NCBI RefSeq assembly: GCF_005473905.2
Contig: NZ_CP061336.1
Location: forward strand, 3,712,501-3,776,500
Direction: 5' to 3'
DNA from: Ruminiclostridium herbifermentans
GTDB lineage: Bacteria > Bacillota > Clostridia > Acetivibrionales > DSM-1351
DNA: 64,000 bases
Shown: in pieces, positions 36,176-45,839 of the stretch
How the letters are laid out: each line of letters opens with the position of its first letter
Position numbering within the stretch: position 1 is the first letter of the stretch
Notes under the pieces: model-generated
The model's input: only the letters and a program-made list of their open reading frames with translations
Told to the model about the DNA's origin: nothing
The model's database searches: none
Translations under genes and position numbers: made by a program

Positions 36176-37738
36176 TTATTTGTAGCGCTCATTAATAATT
36201 TTTATTCTTCCATCCTCTACAGGCGATACTGTTCCTTTACTTTTTATGTAATCTGCTAATACATCCTTCAGTAACCCATATGTACTTAACAGCTTGGAGT
36301 TTTGAATTTCCTCATATCCGTCTCCTCCATAAAACAGATAATCATTTGTGGCAACCTTGTATGTTTTTTCTTTATCTAATGGAGCTCCGTCCTTTGTTAC
36401 ACTTACAAGTCTTTCCCCTGCTATCTTTGATGCATCTATTACATAACTTATTCCTGATACCTGAAGGAATCCACCGTTAAAGACTGTAGGATATCCTCTT
36501 AGTCCTCTTTCAAGTGCCTTATATATCATGTCTCCCTTCATTTCAACAACCACAAGAGAGTTTACAAAAGGCAGCATTTTTCCGATTTGATACATATTTA
36601 ATTCACCTTGTGGCAGACTCTCTCTTATTCCGCCTCCGTTCATCAGTGTCAAATCCGCACCTGCTTTTTCTCTCATTGAATCAGCCAATAAATTCGCAAG
36701 GTTTGTTTCCTTAGACCTTACTTGGGTTCTTATACCGTTTAAAACCACATCTGAGCTGCCCACTTTAATTTTTGCACTTTCTAAAGCTTTTTCATGATAT
36801 ATATCAGCAACCTTTTTTAGTTCCGCATCTTCCTTAGAGCGGTCAGTTGTAGTCTTAACTTTCCAATCAACTTTTGCAACTTTCCCATCCTTGAAATACA
36901 TATCAGCTACTCCAAGATGGGTTGTAAAGCTGCCTGCTTCAGCCATGTATGTGTTATTAATCTTCTTTACTGATTCATACAAATAGTGGTAATGTCCACA
37001 TAAAAGCAAATCTATTCCGTCAACTTCCTGGATAAGTCTTTCGTCGTTATCGTCACCTAAATGTGAGAGTAAAACAATTGCATCAACCTTGCCTTTTAAT
37101 TCTGAAACAACTCTCTTTGCGCATTTAGCAGGATCATCAAATGTAATTGTATTATCATGAACGAAATTTGTAGAAAAAGGAGTTGTAAGTCCAAATACAC
37201 CTATTTTCTTACCATTAACTTCAAAAATTTTATATTCATCAAATACCTGTTTTCCATCTTTATATACGTTGGCTGAAAGAATAGGGAAATTAATCTCTGA
37301 TCTTATTTCGAGCAATCTATCAAAACCAAAGTTAAAATCATGGTTTCCTGGAACCATCGCATCATAGCCCATTAGATTAACACATTCTACAACGCCTTCT
37401 CCATCATTTATATTGGCTTCGTTTGAACCATGGAACAAGTCTCCGCAGTCCAAAAGCAATGTATTTTCATCCTTTGCACGTTCTTCCTTTACAAATGAGT
37501 TTAAAAGAGGAAGTCCCATAATTGTACTTACCTCATCTAAGGTATAATATGTACCAGTTTCATCGTCATAAACCATGTGTCCATGGACATCCGCAGTATT
37601 AGCTATTTTAATTTTACTGTCGTAGTATCCGAGAGTTAGAAGTATCTGGTTGAAGTTTACAAACTTGATTACTAGATATACTGCTGCTGCAATAAGAATT
37701 AGTCCAAGTATTATTAGGTTAGTATATTTCTTTTTCAT
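36176..37738 (-). CDS. Membrane-anchored 5'-nucleotidase / metallophosphatase
   Basis: A 520-residue protein. One N-terminal helix (LIILGLILIAAAVYLVIKF) anchors or exports it. The dimetal phosphatase motifs follow: NTADVHGHM, LLLDCGDLFHG, VPGNHDFNFG, LLSHLGDDND and LLCGHYHYLY. The C-terminal 5'-nucleotidase domain has LTLMNGGGIRESLPQGEL and TNDYLFYGGDGYEE. It should hydrolyse nucleotides or related phosphate esters outside the cell. It lies between the exporter genes and the carrier/ligase genes, so it might dephosphorylate a phosphorylated, self-protected product, or just scavenge phosphate. Confidence 0.9.
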   Translation of the reverse strand: MKKKYTNLIILGLILIAAAVYLVIKFVNFNQILLTLGYYDSKIKIANTADVHGHMVYDDETGTYYTLDEVSTIMGLPLLNSFVKEERAKDENTLLLDCGDLFHGSNEANINDGEGVVECVNLMGYDAMVPGNHDFNFGFDRLLEIRSEINFPILSANVYKDGKQVFDEYKIFEVNGKKIGVFGLTTPFSTNFVHDNTITFDDPAKCAKRVVSELKGKVDAIVLLSHLGDDNDERLIQEVDGIDLLLCGHYHYLYESVKKINNTYMAEAGSFTTHLGVADMYFKDGKVAKVDWKVKTTTDRSKEDAELKKVADIYHEKALESAKIKVGSSDVVLNGIRTQVRSKETNLANLLADSMREKAGADLTLMNGGGIRESLPQGELNMYQIGKMLPFVNSLVVVEMKGDMIYKALERGLRGYPTVFNGGFLQVSGISYVIDASKIAGERLVSVTKDGAPLDKEKTYKVATNDYLFYGGDGYEEIQNSKLLSTYGLLKDVLADYIKSKGTVSPVEDGRIKIINERYK

Positions 37739-37866
37739 AATGTTTTACCTCAAAATATTAAGATTTTTAATGCTTATTCTCTATAATTCAAGCTTCACAC
37801 AGATTCTATTGTTGTTTGAATTATCAATAATTTAAATCTATAATAATAAAACTTTAGATTTAATTG

Positions 37867-38700
37867 TCAGAACATAGAATTTCCAGTGCTTGAATAGTGT
37901 TTAAGTCCAAATAGCCAGAATCTATATACAAGTAAGAACATAATAATTCCTACAACTGGAGTCAAATAGAGATATCCGCTCCAGAACATTGACAAATCAG
38001 GTTTCCTAAGGAAATATTGTGCTGGGAAATAGCTTACAAATGCAAATGGCACTATAAAAATAAGCATTTTCTGTATGAATCCAGGATAAAAGCTTATTGG
38101 ATATCCTGCAAACCTTCTAGAATTAAAGAATATAAGATTTCTTAAGTTTATTGTCTTTACTGCCCAGAAGCTGAAACAGGATGAAATCATAAATAGTGAA
38201 GCCTGTATAATAGCACCTCCGAGCAATGCCGCTATATAATATGATATATTTTTTAAGTTCCAGTCTATGCCAACATTGGTAGCTGTCTTGGTAAATAATA
38301 TTATTCCTACTACACCGTGCCCTACTGTTGCACAATAATCAACTTTTGAGGCAACTATCTGGTACATCAACCCCAAAGGCCTTATTAGATACCTATCAAG
38401 TTCTCCGGAATAAACCATATTGTCAAAGTCTCGTATGCCGGTGAAAAGAAAAATAAAGATGCTATAAGATAGGAATAAGAAGCTGTAAAGGAAAAACATT
38501 TCATTCATTTCCCAACCCTTTATTCTTACCATTCTGGTGAGGATAAGATACATGACTACAATGCTCACCATTTCCCTGCAGAATACTGCAAATGCTAGAA
38601 AAAATCTGTCAAACTTGTACTCCAAAGTTGATTTCAGATTTAACTTGGAGAACCGGAAAAATAATGCCATCATTGAACCGAAAGAGTTTTTTTGCTGCAT
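37867..38700 (-). CDS. ABC-2 family transporter permease
   Basis: A membrane protein of about 277 residues with roughly six helices, of the ABC-2/DUF990-like permease type (GELDRYLIRPLGLMYQIVA and RFAGYPISFYPGFIQKML are typical). ATG 38700 has AAGGAGG 9 bases upstream; the longer frame from 38784 overlaps the preceding permease. It is the third gene of an ATPase-permease-permease exporter. Confidence 0.85.
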   Translation of the reverse strand: MQQKNSFGSMMALFFRFSKLNLKSTLEYKFDRFFLAFAVFCREMVSIVVMYLILTRMVRIKGWEMNEMFFLYSFLFLSYSIFIFLFTGIRDFDNMVYSGELDRYLIRPLGLMYQIVASKVDYCATVGHGVVGIILFTKTATNVGIDWNLKNISYYIAALLGGAIIQASLFMISSCFSFWAVKTINLRNLIFFNSRRFAGYPISFYPGFIQKMLIFIVPFAFVSYFPAQYFLRKPDLSMFWSGYLYLTPVVGIIMFLLVYRFWLFGLKHYSSTGNSMF

Positions 38701-38705
38701 AATAA

Positions 38706-39494
38706 TCAACCTCCTTGTACAACTAGTTTCTTTGTAGCCATTTTCCAAACTATGTGGCCGACTATCACAAGGAAAGCTAACCATATTACCTGCTTCGTTA
38801 TGGCAAATATTATCTCATCATAAGGCAGTAACCCTAAATAAATTGATATTGGAACATAATAAATTGATTCAAATGGAGTAAGTTCAACAAACGCATGAAG
38901 TTTTTCTGGTAAAAACCATAGTGGGAAAAGTGCTCCTGACAATACTGCTATTACTGCATCCTTTATAGTTATTATGCTAAAGGTCCAATAAAACCAAAAA
39001 GAACTTAACCATACAATAAAATTGATACTGTATAAAACAAGATATCCAAGTAATGCACTTATAAAAAATAAAATTCCTGACTCGAGATTAAACGGCGGCA
39101 GCATCCTAAATAGTACAATTGAGAGTATTAAAGCCGGAGTAAGCTGCATAATTATCCTGAAAATAAGAGTTCCTATATTATATGAAAATATATTCAGTCT
39201 AAAACTTAAAGGCTTTAATAGATCGGATGATATCAAACCACTGGTTACTTTACTTTCTATAAGATATTCTTCCATCATGAATATGCTCTGCATAAGAAAT
39301 CCCAGTATAATATAGGTCATAACAACCTTAAATTGGACACCGCCGAGAACTTCTTCTTCTTCATATATTGCTTTCCAGATAGCTATATTGACAAATATCA
39401 TTAATAGTGTATTAATTACGCTGGCAAAGTAATCAACTCGATACACTATATTATTCTGAAACGACTTCTTTGCAATCTCCAGATACTTTCTCAC
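38706..39494 (-). CDS. ABC-2 family transporter permease
   Basis: A protein of about 262 residues with six predicted membrane helices and the same family features as its neighbour (LIESKVTSGLISSDLLKPLSF, LPEKLHAFVELTPFESIYYVP). The start is uncertain: GTG 39494 has GGGAGG 11 bases upstream, while ATG 39515 has no good site; both overlap the ATPase gene end at 39451. It is partner to the next permease. Confidence 0.82.
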   Translation of the reverse strand: MRKYLEIAKKSFQNNIVYRVDYFASVINTLLMIFVNIAIWKAIYEEEEVLGGVQFKVVMTYIILGFLMQSIFMMEEYLIESKVTSGLISSDLLKPLSFRLNIFSYNIGTLIFRIIMQLTPALILSIVLFRMLPPFNLESGILFFISALLGYLVLYSINFIVWLSSFWFYWTFSIITIKDAVIAVLSGALFPLWFLPEKLHAFVELTPFESIYYVPISIYLGLLPYDEIIFAITKQVIWLAFLVIVGHIVWKMATKKLVVQGG

Positions 39495-40482
39495 CGATAT
39501 TGATACCTCCCTCATAAATTTCTCTTATTATAGACTCTATTTCTGGTTCTTTGATGGTTAGGTCAAGTATCCCATACTTAGATGTCAACTCTGGGATTAA
39601 ACTGGAAACTTGCACCTCTTCCTTATTAAACCTGAGCCATTTCTTATTTCCTTGTTCATCTGCAAGTTCTACACCTGAAGGCAGTTCAATATCCTTATAT
39701 AATTGATCAAACTCCACAATCAAGGTTCTGTCCTTTCCATACTGGTTCTTTATCTGGTCAGTAGTACCATCATAGATTATTACTCCCATATCGATTATTA
39801 ACATTCGCTTACAGGTCTTTTCTATATCCAGCATATCGTGGGTTGTGAAAATCATTGTGATATTCTTTTCTTTATTAACACATTTTATAAATTCTCTTAT
39901 CTTTTCCTTTGCAACAACATCAAGGCCAATTGTAGGTTCGTCAAAAAAGACTATTTCAGGGTCATGCAATAACGATGCTGCTATATCCGCCCTCATCCTT
40001 TGACCAAGACTAAGCTGCCTTACTGGCTGGGATATAAATTCATTTAGTCCCAGCATACTGTTAAACATATCCATGTTCTCTTCGTATCTTTTTTCCGGAA
40101 TTTTGTATATGTACTTTAATAATTCAAAAGTGTCTATAACAGGTAAATCCCACCACAGTTGTGTACGCTGTCCAAAAACTGCTCCAATTCTTGAAGCGTT
40201 CTTTTTCCTGTCTTTATAAGGTGACAGGTCTCCTATTTTTATTGTCCCTGAAGAAGGTGACAGAATACCTGTAAGCATTTTAATAGTTGTGGACTTTCCA
40301 GCGCCGTTTGGACCAATAAAACCAACCATATCTCCTTTTTCAATTTCAAAGCTGATATTATCTACTGCCCGTTTTATCTTATATTCAGGTACAAGAAGCC
40401 CTTGTACTGCGCCTAAGATTCCTTTCTTTCTTACATTAATCTTATAATCCTTAACCAAATTGTTAACTTCAATAAATGCCAT
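39451..40482 (-). CDS. ABC exporter ATP-binding protein
   Basis: A 343-residue ABC ATPase: Walker A GPNGAGKSTT, signature LSLGQRMRADIAASLL, Walker B IVFFDEPTIGLD and switch TTHDMLDIEK, with a C-terminal regulatory extension of about 100 residues. The N-terminal 30 residues (KGILGAVQGLLVPEYKIKRAV) are typical of the ABC-2/DUF990 exporter ATPases. GGGGAGG precedes the ATG. It heads a three-gene exporter that may expel the product of the downstream biosynthetic genes, or confer resistance. Confidence 0.92.
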   Translation of the reverse strand: MAFIEVNNLVKDYKINVRKKGILGAVQGLLVPEYKIKRAVDNISFEIEKGDMVGFIGPNGAGKSTTIKMLTGILSPSSGTIKIGDLSPYKDRKKNASRIGAVFGQRTQLWWDLPVIDTFELLKYIYKIPEKRYEENMDMFNSMLGLNEFISQPVRQLSLGQRMRADIAASLLHDPEIVFFDEPTIGLDVVAKEKIREFIKCVNKEKNITMIFTTHDMLDIEKTCKRMLIIDMGVIIYDGTTDQIKNQYGKDRTLIVEFDQLYKDIELPSGVELADEQGNKKWLRFNKEEVQVSSLIPELTSKYGILDLTIKEPEIESIIREIYEGGINIGEKVSGDCKEVVSE

Positions 40483-40517
40483 AACTACCTCCCCTTGTAA
40501 TATTGCAGCTTTCCAAA

Positions 40518-40562
40518 AGTAGCTAACTCTGAAAAGCCTTCGATGACACCACGAAAGCTACT
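40518..40562 (-). promoter_or_regulatory. Nested hairpin in the ABC exporter leader
   Basis: AAGTAGCT at 40518-40525 is inverted at 40555-40562 (AGCTACTT). Between them CTTTCG and CGAAGG form a second 6-bp stem (about 40533-40553). On the minus strand the outer stem is followed by TTTTGG. It lies 35-80 bases before the ATPase start and could be an attenuator or stabilising element. Nothing else convincing was seen in 40483-40876 beyond a small GCGGT/ACCGC repeat at 40856-40867. Confidence 0.35.
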
Positions 40563-40876
40563 TATTATAACTCTAATATTTAATTTTTATAGTAGAAAAT
40601 ATCAATGCATTAGAAGTGTTTCAAAGATGAGGAAGATATTCTCACTAAACCAAAACTGTACCTGCCACTAATAAAAGTAGGGTAATTTACTTGCTCTGTT
40701 ATATGATTAAAATGAAGCTATTCCATTAATGTAAATTAAATAATCACCCCAGAGTTAATATAATCAGCTCCTCTAGGCTTCACCTATAAGACCTTCCTAT
40801 AAATATATTCAGTTCTAATATAATGCTGCAAATATCTTCAATTTCGCATGAGTCCGCGGTAAACCGCTTAATAAAA

Positions 40877-41674
40877 TCAGTTATATAAATCTGTTATATA
40901 AATCTCATTTTGAATAATTGCTTTCATAACTGCTTCAATTCTCGTCCCTACATTAAAGATTTTAAAAATATTTTGAGTATGAAATCTAACAGTAGATAAC
41001 GATATTTCTAATTCATGAGCAATCTGTTCATCAGTCATTCCTTGTGCCATTCTTTTTAAAATTAACTTATGCTGTTTTGTTAATTTCTTAGGCAAATCAT
41101 TCTTAATTGCTTGAGTGTGGTTTGCACAGCACATATTTTTTGCTAATAAATCTACAAATCCTCTTAATGCATTTGATATCGGATGTCCTACACGTATTAA
41201 AGACACATATGCTTTTTCATAACCATCCCAAATAGGTACACAGTATTCGTGCCATTCTTTTAATACATTACAATAATGTAATTGTGGTTCTAGATATACA
41301 GGTGTATTACTCTGCTTCGCAATACATACAGCATTAGTCCCAATACTGTTAGCGCAAAACGAAACTCCTATTTTTAGATATTTTTTGTGTGTACAATATC
41401 CGCTTATATTTATCCATCTTGGAAAGAAAACGTCTAAAGCCGTTAACTCCTCATTTAAAACTAGGAAACAATAATATCCTCTTTCCACTTTAATGGCATC
41501 AATATATTTATGCATAAAATCTCTAAAATTCGTCAAATACTCTTTTTTTTGTGTCTGTTTATGCAATTCATCTTCTGTAATTAGTTTTTGAGGCTCTTTG
41601 ATATCCTTCGATATACCATATTGCTCACAATTCGCCCAAGATTCAATAACGCTTCGAAAAATGAACTCATTCAT
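40877..41674 (-). CDS. LuxR family regulator with GAF-like sensor domain
   Basis: A 265-residue transcription regulator. Residues about 50-170 look like a GAF domain (IGTNAVCIAKQSNTPVYLEPQ, WHEYCVPIWDGYEKAYVSLIRVG). The last 65 residues are a LuxR-type helix-turn-helix (LTKQHKLILKRMAQGMTDEQ then IAHELEISLSTVRFHTQNIF). It has no receiver domain, so it likely senses a ligand or redox signal directly. It is separate from the exporter operon by 394 bases but in the same direction, and could control it. Confidence 0.87.
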   Translation of the reverse strand: MNEFIFRSVIESWANCEQYGISKDIKEPQKLITEDELHKQTQKKEYLTNFRDFMHKYIDAIKVERGYYCFLVLNEELTALDVFFPRWINISGYCTHKKYLKIGVSFCANSIGTNAVCIAKQSNTPVYLEPQLHYCNVLKEWHEYCVPIWDGYEKAYVSLIRVGHPISNALRGFVDLLAKNMCCANHTQAIKNDLPKKLTKQHKLILKRMAQGMTDEQIAHELEISLSTVRFHTQNIFKIFNVGTRIEAVMKAIIQNEIYITDLYN

Positions 41675-41922
41675 ACGCGCCCCTTCTTCCTTATTTTATA
41701 TTTAATTAGTACAATTAGAAACTATAACATTTATTAGTCGAATTATGTAGATTTTATTGATATATTGTATCATAACCCAATCATTAATTAAATATCCATT
41801 TTAAATTTTTGGTAGATTTTTGCCATTTTCTGCCTTGCTTTATGAAATAATACATTTAGGCAATACAGTCGTGAGCAAAGAATAATGCTTGTTATACTCA
41901 AACTAGAGAAAAAAAAGAAAAA

Positions 41923-41967
41923 TCTCTTGGGATGTTTTAATACCACATATCAAAAAATACCAAGAGA
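41923..41967 (-). terminator. Possible rho-independent terminator
   Basis: TCTCTTGG (41923-41930) and CCAAGAGA (41960-41967) are perfect inverted copies. On the minus strand the stem is followed by TTTTTCTTTTTTTT. The 29-base loop is large. With the terminator at 42121-42158 upstream of it, the 41970-42120 stretch could be a short independent transcript. No protein gene was seen in 41675-42229. Confidence 0.55.
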
Positions 41968-42120
41968 ATGAAAAAGATACATAAAGTAACAGTGTTTCAT
42001 ACAAAAAGAAAGGTCTTAATTGATTCAAGTTTTTAGCATTTCCCACTCAAACTCTGAAAAAGGAAAAATCAAAACGTATATGCTTTATATATAGATTAAT
42101 CATATTTTAAGTTCGCAAAA

Positions 42121-42158
42121 AAAAGGCAGATTACGTATTTTAATATAATCTACCTTTT
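42121..42158 (-). terminator. Rho-independent terminator of the toroid protein gene
   Basis: AAAAGG-C-AGATTA pairs with TAATCT-A-CCTTTT, and on the minus strand the stem is followed by TTTTTTTTGCG. It lies about 70 bases beyond the stop at 42230. Confidence 0.85.
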
Positions 42159-42229
42159 GATTAGTCTTTTTAAGAATTTAATTCTTATACTAGTAGGTGC
42201 CTAAATGATTAAGCTGAAAAGAAAGGATT

Positions 42230-43303
42230 TTATCCCTCTTCATTAGCATAATGTTGTATCAGCAATGCCCTAAAGGTAATATCGCAAGCCTTGCGTGTTT
42301 TTGATTTCCAATCTTTCTCCAGCCGAAAACCACAGTATGGTCCCCAATCCTTTAACTCCAGTATCGGAGCATGACAAATACCTTCATCATCAACAGTTCT
42401 CATAATATCATCAACCACTTCTCTCAGTGCAGGAATATGCTTTACAACACCGCAACGAGAAAACCATTCAATATACTCCAATTGATATACTTCTGGTCTG
42501 TTACGATAAGGTATTGACATAAGACTTGGAGAAAGACAGGTTACTTTAACAGTCAAACCTTGTGCCGGGAATGCTCCAAGGGGGCCTAAAGGATATCCAA
42601 CCCACGATGAAGGAACTAAATTTACAAGTTCCGGACGGTCTCTTTTCATCAGCTTAGTAATAGCATCTGAAATCATCTTTATATTCTGCTGGTTTTTCCA
42701 TGAACTTGTATGAGCTAATATATCCAAATGATAGCGGCAAGGCCATTTCTCATAATCGTTAAAAACAAGCTGCTTCCCGCCACGAATTGGGTGAGTAATG
42801 TCCAGCACCGAATCAACCTCAAGAACACGTCTAAAACAATCAAGTGATAATTGAATTTGCGGTGATATGTCAATAACATCGTCGTATCCTGCACGGGCAA
42901 TGCAAGCACAACGAATCAAGTTATGCCCATGTCCAGTCACCTTGAACTCATCAATTATTTTTCCCCTTGTATCATAGCAAAAATCATTCAGAGGAATTGA
43001 AGCAAAAGCGTCCATAGCTCGTTTGAGTACAGGTGTTTCCTTATCTAAGGCTTTTTCTGCAAGGTATTTTGTTCCACCCTCTTGTGTGTCAAGACCTCCG
43101 TGAAGGCTTTTTCCAATCCATCCATTATCCTGTTGACAGGCAATAACACGCTGCACCATTTCTTCTTGTATAATTTGTTCTTGATATAGCGCAGCTTCTT
43201 CGGCTGTAAGGTTATGTAGAATTTCACTTTTTATACGACGTTTGATAGAGGGGTTCGCATTTTTTAGAAGAACATCTATCATTTTTTGCTTTTTACTTTT
43301 CAT
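42230..43303 (-). CDS. Alpha/alpha-toroid (prenyltransferase/squalene-oxidase-like) protein
   Basis: A protein of about 357 residues, helical, with repeats recalling terpenoid-cyclase/protein-prenyltransferase toroids (ACQQDNGWIGKSLHGG, a QxxxGW-type repeat, and TVDDEGICHAPIL). A conserved-looking core has GHNLIRCACIARAGYDD and HPIRGGKQLVFNDYEKWPCRYHLD. No catalytic motif is clear. ATG 43303 has GAGG 8 bases upstream; a longer frame to 43360 lacks one. It is a single-gene unit closed by the terminator at 42121-42158. I do not know its function. Confidence 0.6.
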   Translation of the reverse strand: MKSKKQKMIDVLLKNANPSIKRRIKSEILHNLTAEEAALYQEQIIQEEMVQRVIACQQDNGWIGKSLHGGLDTQEGGTKYLAEKALDKETPVLKRAMDAFASIPLNDFCYDTRGKIIDEFKVTGHGHNLIRCACIARAGYDDVIDISPQIQLSLDCFRRVLEVDSVLDITHPIRGGKQLVFNDYEKWPCRYHLDILAHTSSWKNQQNIKMISDAITKLMKRDRPELVNLVPSSWVGYPLGPLGAFPAQGLTVKVTCLSPSLMSIPYRNRPEVYQLEYIEWFSRCGVVKHIPALREVVDDIMRTVDDEGICHAPILELKDWGPYCGFRLEKDWKSKTRKACDITFRALLIQHYANEEG

Positions 43304-43419
43304 TAATAAAACCTCATCCAAAAAAAGTTTTACGTAGAAAAACCTTCCATGTACTTTCAATTATATATCTATAATTACTATTTTCAACTAAATTAATACA
43401 TAAAATTCTGTCTTCTGAT

Positions 43420-43569
43420 ATGAAGGTTCTAATTGAAGATATCAAATTAACAAAAGTCAAAAACAAGATAAAAGAACCTCAAAAAATCCGAAAAGACATC
43501 TATTCAGATCACTCGAGAGAGAACGAGAAAAATTTGGATACCATTCCTTACAGTGATTTATTACAATAG
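43420..43569 (+). CDS. Short orphan reading frame, possibly a truncated ParB/Sulfiredoxin-type start
   Basis: A 49-residue frame (MKVLIEDIKLTKVKNKIKEP then QKIRKDIYSD) with protein-like composition on the opposite strand to its neighbours. The start faintly resembles ParB/IbrB-type nuclease N-termini. It lacks a good ribosome site and stops early, so it is more likely a relic than a gene. The rest of 43361-43843 shows nothing recognisable. Confidence 0.2.
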   Translation: MKVLIEDIKLTKVKNKIKEPQKIRKDIYSDHSRENEKNLDTIPYSDLLQ

Positions 43570-43843
43570 CGGATATAGTCCTTGATAAATCCATTTGATC
43601 AGGCATTAAGGCAGAGAACACCAGCTATATCCTTCCAGTCGGTATCTTCCCCCTGGTAGTAGATTGAGTTTCATTTCATAGCTAACTTTATGACCATTAT
43701 ATAGCATGCTAATTACAAATAGTAAGACAGCAATTTATATTATAGTTCTGGTACAAATAATATTAAAACGCAAAAGCTGAAAACTTCAAGTATTGCCTCT
43801 ATTTCAAATGGGGATAATTACTTAAATTTTTCACAGCTTCATA

Positions 43844-44347
43844 TCATTTTAATATTCTTGCTAAAATAATCTCTGCCGCTTGCTTAGCAGATATTCTACT
43901 AACATCGATTCTCTCTGTATTTAGGCAATCATACATTTTAATTCTGTTTACACTTCTTTGAATACAATCTTGTGTTCTTTTTCCGTTCTCAACATCTTTT
44001 ATCAATCTATCTTCCAATGCTTTACGATCTGCTGTCAAAGAAAAGAGTTTAACTAAGCAGTTTCCTGTATCAAGTCTTGAAAGCAACTCATCAATAATCC
44101 ATTGCTCGTGCATTACCCAGCAAAAAATAATGTTTTTATATTCTGAACAGCGAATAAAATTGCTGAGTAAATAGCAGATATTATCCATTACCATTGCTTT
44201 CGTTTCATCATTAACCGTAAACGGATTCATATCCCAACACCAGTCACCGTCAAGAAAAACATTTTGCGGTAATATTTTTTGCAGTTCTCGGCACGTAGCT
44301 GTTTTGCCAACACCCATTGTGCCATTTATTATTAATAAATTCTTCAC
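43844..44347 (-). CDS. Small P-loop kinase / AAA-type nucleotide kinase
   Basis: A 167-residue protein starting at a GTG with GAGG 7 bases upstream. The P-loop is NGTMGVGKTATC, followed by LDGDWCWDMNPF and a lid-type region with SLTADRKALEDRLIKDVENGKR. It belongs to the broad shikimate-kinase/adenylylsulfate-kinase-like group often labelled AAA ATPase. The substrate is unknown. It stands alone between intergenic stretches of about 480 and 290 bases. Confidence 0.75.
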   Translation of the reverse strand: MKNLLIINGTMGVGKTATCRELQKILPQNVFLDGDWCWDMNPFTVNDETKAMVMDNICYLLSNFIRCSEYKNIIFCWVMHEQWIIDELLSRLDTGNCLVKLFSLTADRKALEDRLIKDVENGKRTQDCIQRSVNRIKMYDCLNTERIDVSRISAKQAAEIILARILK

Positions 44348-44641
44348 ACAAATACCTCATAAATATGAATATTCTTCGTAAACCATTTTGCTCAATATTG
44401 ATACAGGTATTTTTCAACTAAGAAAACTTAATAAGTTTCTTTTGTAATGTTTACTTAATATGTGTACCCTTTGAATACAATTCTTGTAATTTATATTGCT
44501 CCTTCTTCTACATATTAAATCTTTCTGAATATGTTTATTCTGTTTTTTATTCTACATCTGATGTATCCCCGTACTCTAGTGGTATCAATACAGAAACAGT
44601 CACATAAGAATTTATGTTTTTGTTTTCCACCGTATATATGA

Positions 44642-45346
44642 TTACCAATTTAACTTATTACCCTTGTAATCCATATATAATGGTCCGTCTATATCCTTTT
44701 TATATTTGTCTATTAATCCAATAATGGACTCTGCTGCTATTGCCGCATCAATATCTGCATTTTGTCCTCCCATATCTGTCTTCATCCAGCCAGGATGAAT
44801 TGCTAGTACTTTTATTCCTTTAGGCTTTACGTATTTCTGTAAAATAACACTAGCCATATTAATAGCTGTTTTTGACATACAATAATCAAATTCTCTATCC
44901 CTAAAATTGTCTGAAATGCTGCCTGCCTCTGAAGAAATATTTACAATGACTTTAGTACTTCCTTTTTCAACATTTGGCAGGAAAGCCTTAATCACGCGTA
45001 AAGGTCCTAATGAGTTTATATTTAAGGTTTGTAGTGCCACATTAAAATCAACCTGTTCAAGTGGCAAATATGAATTTTCAAAGTGAACTCCCGCATTGTT
45101 AATTAGTATGTCAATAGTTTCATCCTTTAACTCTTGCTTTACTATTTCAACTGATTGATCACTTGCCACATCCATTCTTGTAATATTTAGCTGCTTGGCG
45201 TAAGTTTCTTTAAGATTCATAATTGTTTTGGATGGTTCTTGATATAAGCAAGCAAATACATTACACCCGTCAACGAGGAATTTTTCTGTTAGTGCTAGTC
45301 CTAGTCCTTTGTCTGCTCCAGTAATTAGTACATTTATATTATTCAT
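44642..45346 (-). CDS. Short-chain dehydrogenase/reductase
   Basis: A 234-residue SDR. The Rossmann glycine motif is ITGADKGLGLALTEKF, NNAGVHFE stabilises the fold, a Ser in VNISSEAGSI and YCMSKTAINMA (YxxxK) form the catalytic set, and AIHPGWMKTDMG is the usual post-catalytic loop. It uses NAD(P)H on an unknown carbonyl substrate. GAGGTGA precedes its ATG. No operon partners. Confidence 0.9.
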   Translation of the reverse strand: MNNINVLITGADKGLGLALTEKFLVDGCNVFACLYQEPSKTIMNLKETYAKQLNITRMDVASDQSVEIVKQELKDETIDILINNAGVHFENSYLPLEQVDFNVALQTLNINSLGPLRVIKAFLPNVEKGSTKVIVNISSEAGSISDNFRDREFDYCMSKTAINMASVILQKYVKPKGIKVLAIHPGWMKTDMGGQNADIDAAIAAESIIGLIDKYKKDIDGPLYMDYKGNKLNW

Positions 45347-45581
45347 ACTTTCACCTCAATAAAAATATATTTACACGCTAGAAGTTCCATGGATACAATA
45401 CTTACAACTTTAAGTAACTATCTACCTAGCGGAACTTTCTTATATTTTATTATATCTTATCAAATACTACATTTAAACAGAATGATTCTTGAATAATTGC
45501 TCATACTTTACAGTTTAATTGAGTCTTCTTAAAATTTATTACATATATTTGCTTCAATTATTTATATTGTGAAATCGGCTT

Positions 45582-45686
45582 ATGTTTGAATTATATCATG
45601 AAGTAGCAGTAAATCAATCATTTGAAAGATATAAATTTCTTATAAATCAAAGAACAGAAGATGCTTTATCAGCAATTTTTGATTAG
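45582..45686 (+). CDS. Short orphan reading frame, unrecognised
   Basis: A 34-residue frame (MFELYHEVAVNQSFERYKFL then INQRTEDALSAIFD) with believable protein composition but no good ribosome site. It lies just upstream of the decayed LuxR-like gene and may be another relic. Nothing else was seen in 45347-45839. Confidence 0.2.
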   Translation: MFELYHEVAVNQSFERYKFLINQRTEDALSAIFD

Positions 45687-45839
45687 TATAGAAAAAAGAT
45701 GATAAATAAAAATGATTAGGTTTCATTCAAATAGATATTATGAGTTAAATCTATAATATTCATAAAATATTAAGTCCGCTGATGAGATTACATTATATTA
45801 TAGCACTCAAGACTTTCAGAGATTACTCCTTATTCAACA

